Assembly (NCBI RefSeq): GCF_042434395.1 | Contig: NZ_JBHLTP010000003.1 | Span: 1-64,000, forward strand | DNA from: Pontibacillus salicampi | Lineage (GTDB): Bacteria > Bacillota > Bacilli > Bacillales > BH030062 | Length of the DNA: 64,000 bases | Direction: 5' to 3' | Shown: piece after piece, positions 63,833 through 64,000 of the stretch | Layout of the letters: each line of letters starts with the position of its first letter | Numbering within the stretch: position 1 is the stretch's first letter | Program-made: the position numbers and the translations under genes | Notes under the pieces: generated by a model | Database searches by the model: none | Told to the model about the DNA's origin: nothing | What the model saw: the letters and a program-made list of their open reading frames with translations, nothing else

Positions 63833-64000
63833 ATGGCATATAACAACTCTAACCAACTTGTAGTACCTGGTGTACAACAAGCATTAGATCAAATGAAAAC
63901 TGAAATTGCTCAAGAATTTGGCGTACAACTTGGTCCAGATTCTACAGCTCGCCAAAACGGTTCTGTTGGCGGTGAAATCACAAAGCGTCTAGTACAAATG
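63833..64000 (+). CDS. Alpha/beta-type small acid-soluble spore protein (partial)
   Basis: The first 56 residues, MAYNNSNQLVVPGVQQALDQ onward, with the SASP core motif GSVGGEITKRLV and the germination-protease recognition-like region TEIAQEFGVQ. It runs past the right edge. These proteins coat spore DNA in the forespore. AAGGAGGTGA precedes the ATG. It follows thiI as in B. subtilis sspA. A sigma-G promoter is expected but I could not place one with confidence. Confidence 0.95.
   Translation, partial: MAYNNSNQLVVPGVQQALDQMKTEIAQEFGVQLGPDSTARQNGSVGGEITKRLVQM

Overview
This window is ordinary core chromosome of a low-GC, endospore-forming member of the Bacillaceae. Three things support this: the end of a ribosomal RNA operon, a small acid-soluble spore protein gene at the right edge, and gene order that follows the B. 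subtilis ytfP-to-thiI region almost gene by gene. The Na+-type stator pair MotP/MotS and the general protein flavour suggest a moderately halophilic or alkaliphilic genus near Halobacillus, Pontibacillus or Virgibacillus. That placement is an inference from resemblance, not from any search.

Layout: 1-391 holds the 3' end of 23S rRNA, 5S rRNA and the operon terminator. 589-10612 carries an FAH-family hydrolase, a UDP-glycosyltransferase, an acyl-CoA dehydrogenase-like flavoprotein, the HI0933-type flavoprotein YtfP, a MurJ-type flippase, an RsuA-type pseudouridine synthase, YtzE, a K+ channel with RCK domain and dipeptidase PepV. 10636-22668 is the ytl-ytm-yto block: an MFS transporter, ThpR, YtlQ, an inserted EAL-domain protein, a lipid kinase, YtmP, YtzH, two very small membrane proteins, TrmB, lactonase YtnP, YtzB, aminopeptidase YtoP, a DUF84 NTPase and YtoQ. 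22704-31103 holds a chemoreceptor, a PTS EIIC-like membrane protein, YtpP/YtpQ/YtpR and the DNA translocase SftA. 31208-38321 holds a nicotinate phosphoribosyltransferase, MurC, an M29 aminopeptidase, the stress-type ytxGHJ cluster and the chorismate mutase-DAHP synthase fusion. 38659-44763 holds CcpA, MotPS, AcuCBA and thioredoxin. 44888-63756 holds a CGNR zinc-finger regulator, pyridoxine kinase, a class A penicillin-binding protein, T-box-controlled tyrS, a Cas4/Rad3-type helicase-nuclease, rpsD with a long leader, a GAF-GGDEF protein, a free methionine sulfoxide reductase, RefZ, EzrA, cysteine desulfurase and ThiI. An alpha/beta SASP gene runs off the right end.

Functional groups that belong together: cell division and chromosome partition (SftA, EzrA, RefZ), wall synthesis (MurJ, MurC, PBP1A), carbon control (CcpA, AcuABC), motility and second messenger (MotPS, chemoreceptor, EAL and GGDEF proteins), thiol redox (TrxA, YtpP, YtxJ, the GAF sulfoxide reductase) and tRNA modification (TrmB, NifS/ThiI).

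I found no insertion sequence, prophage, CRISPR array, toxin-antitoxin pair or defence island, and no tRNA gene. The less ordinary points are small. They are two tiny membrane-protein genes, a palindrome with repeated half-sites between divergent trxA and a CGNR regulator, an EAL protein with an N-terminal Cys-x-x-Cys module, a thioredoxin lacking the usual Trp before its active site, an acyl-CoA dehydrogenase homologue that seems to lack the catalytic glutamate, and a few structured non-coding stretches. I do not see strong evidence for a wholly new system.
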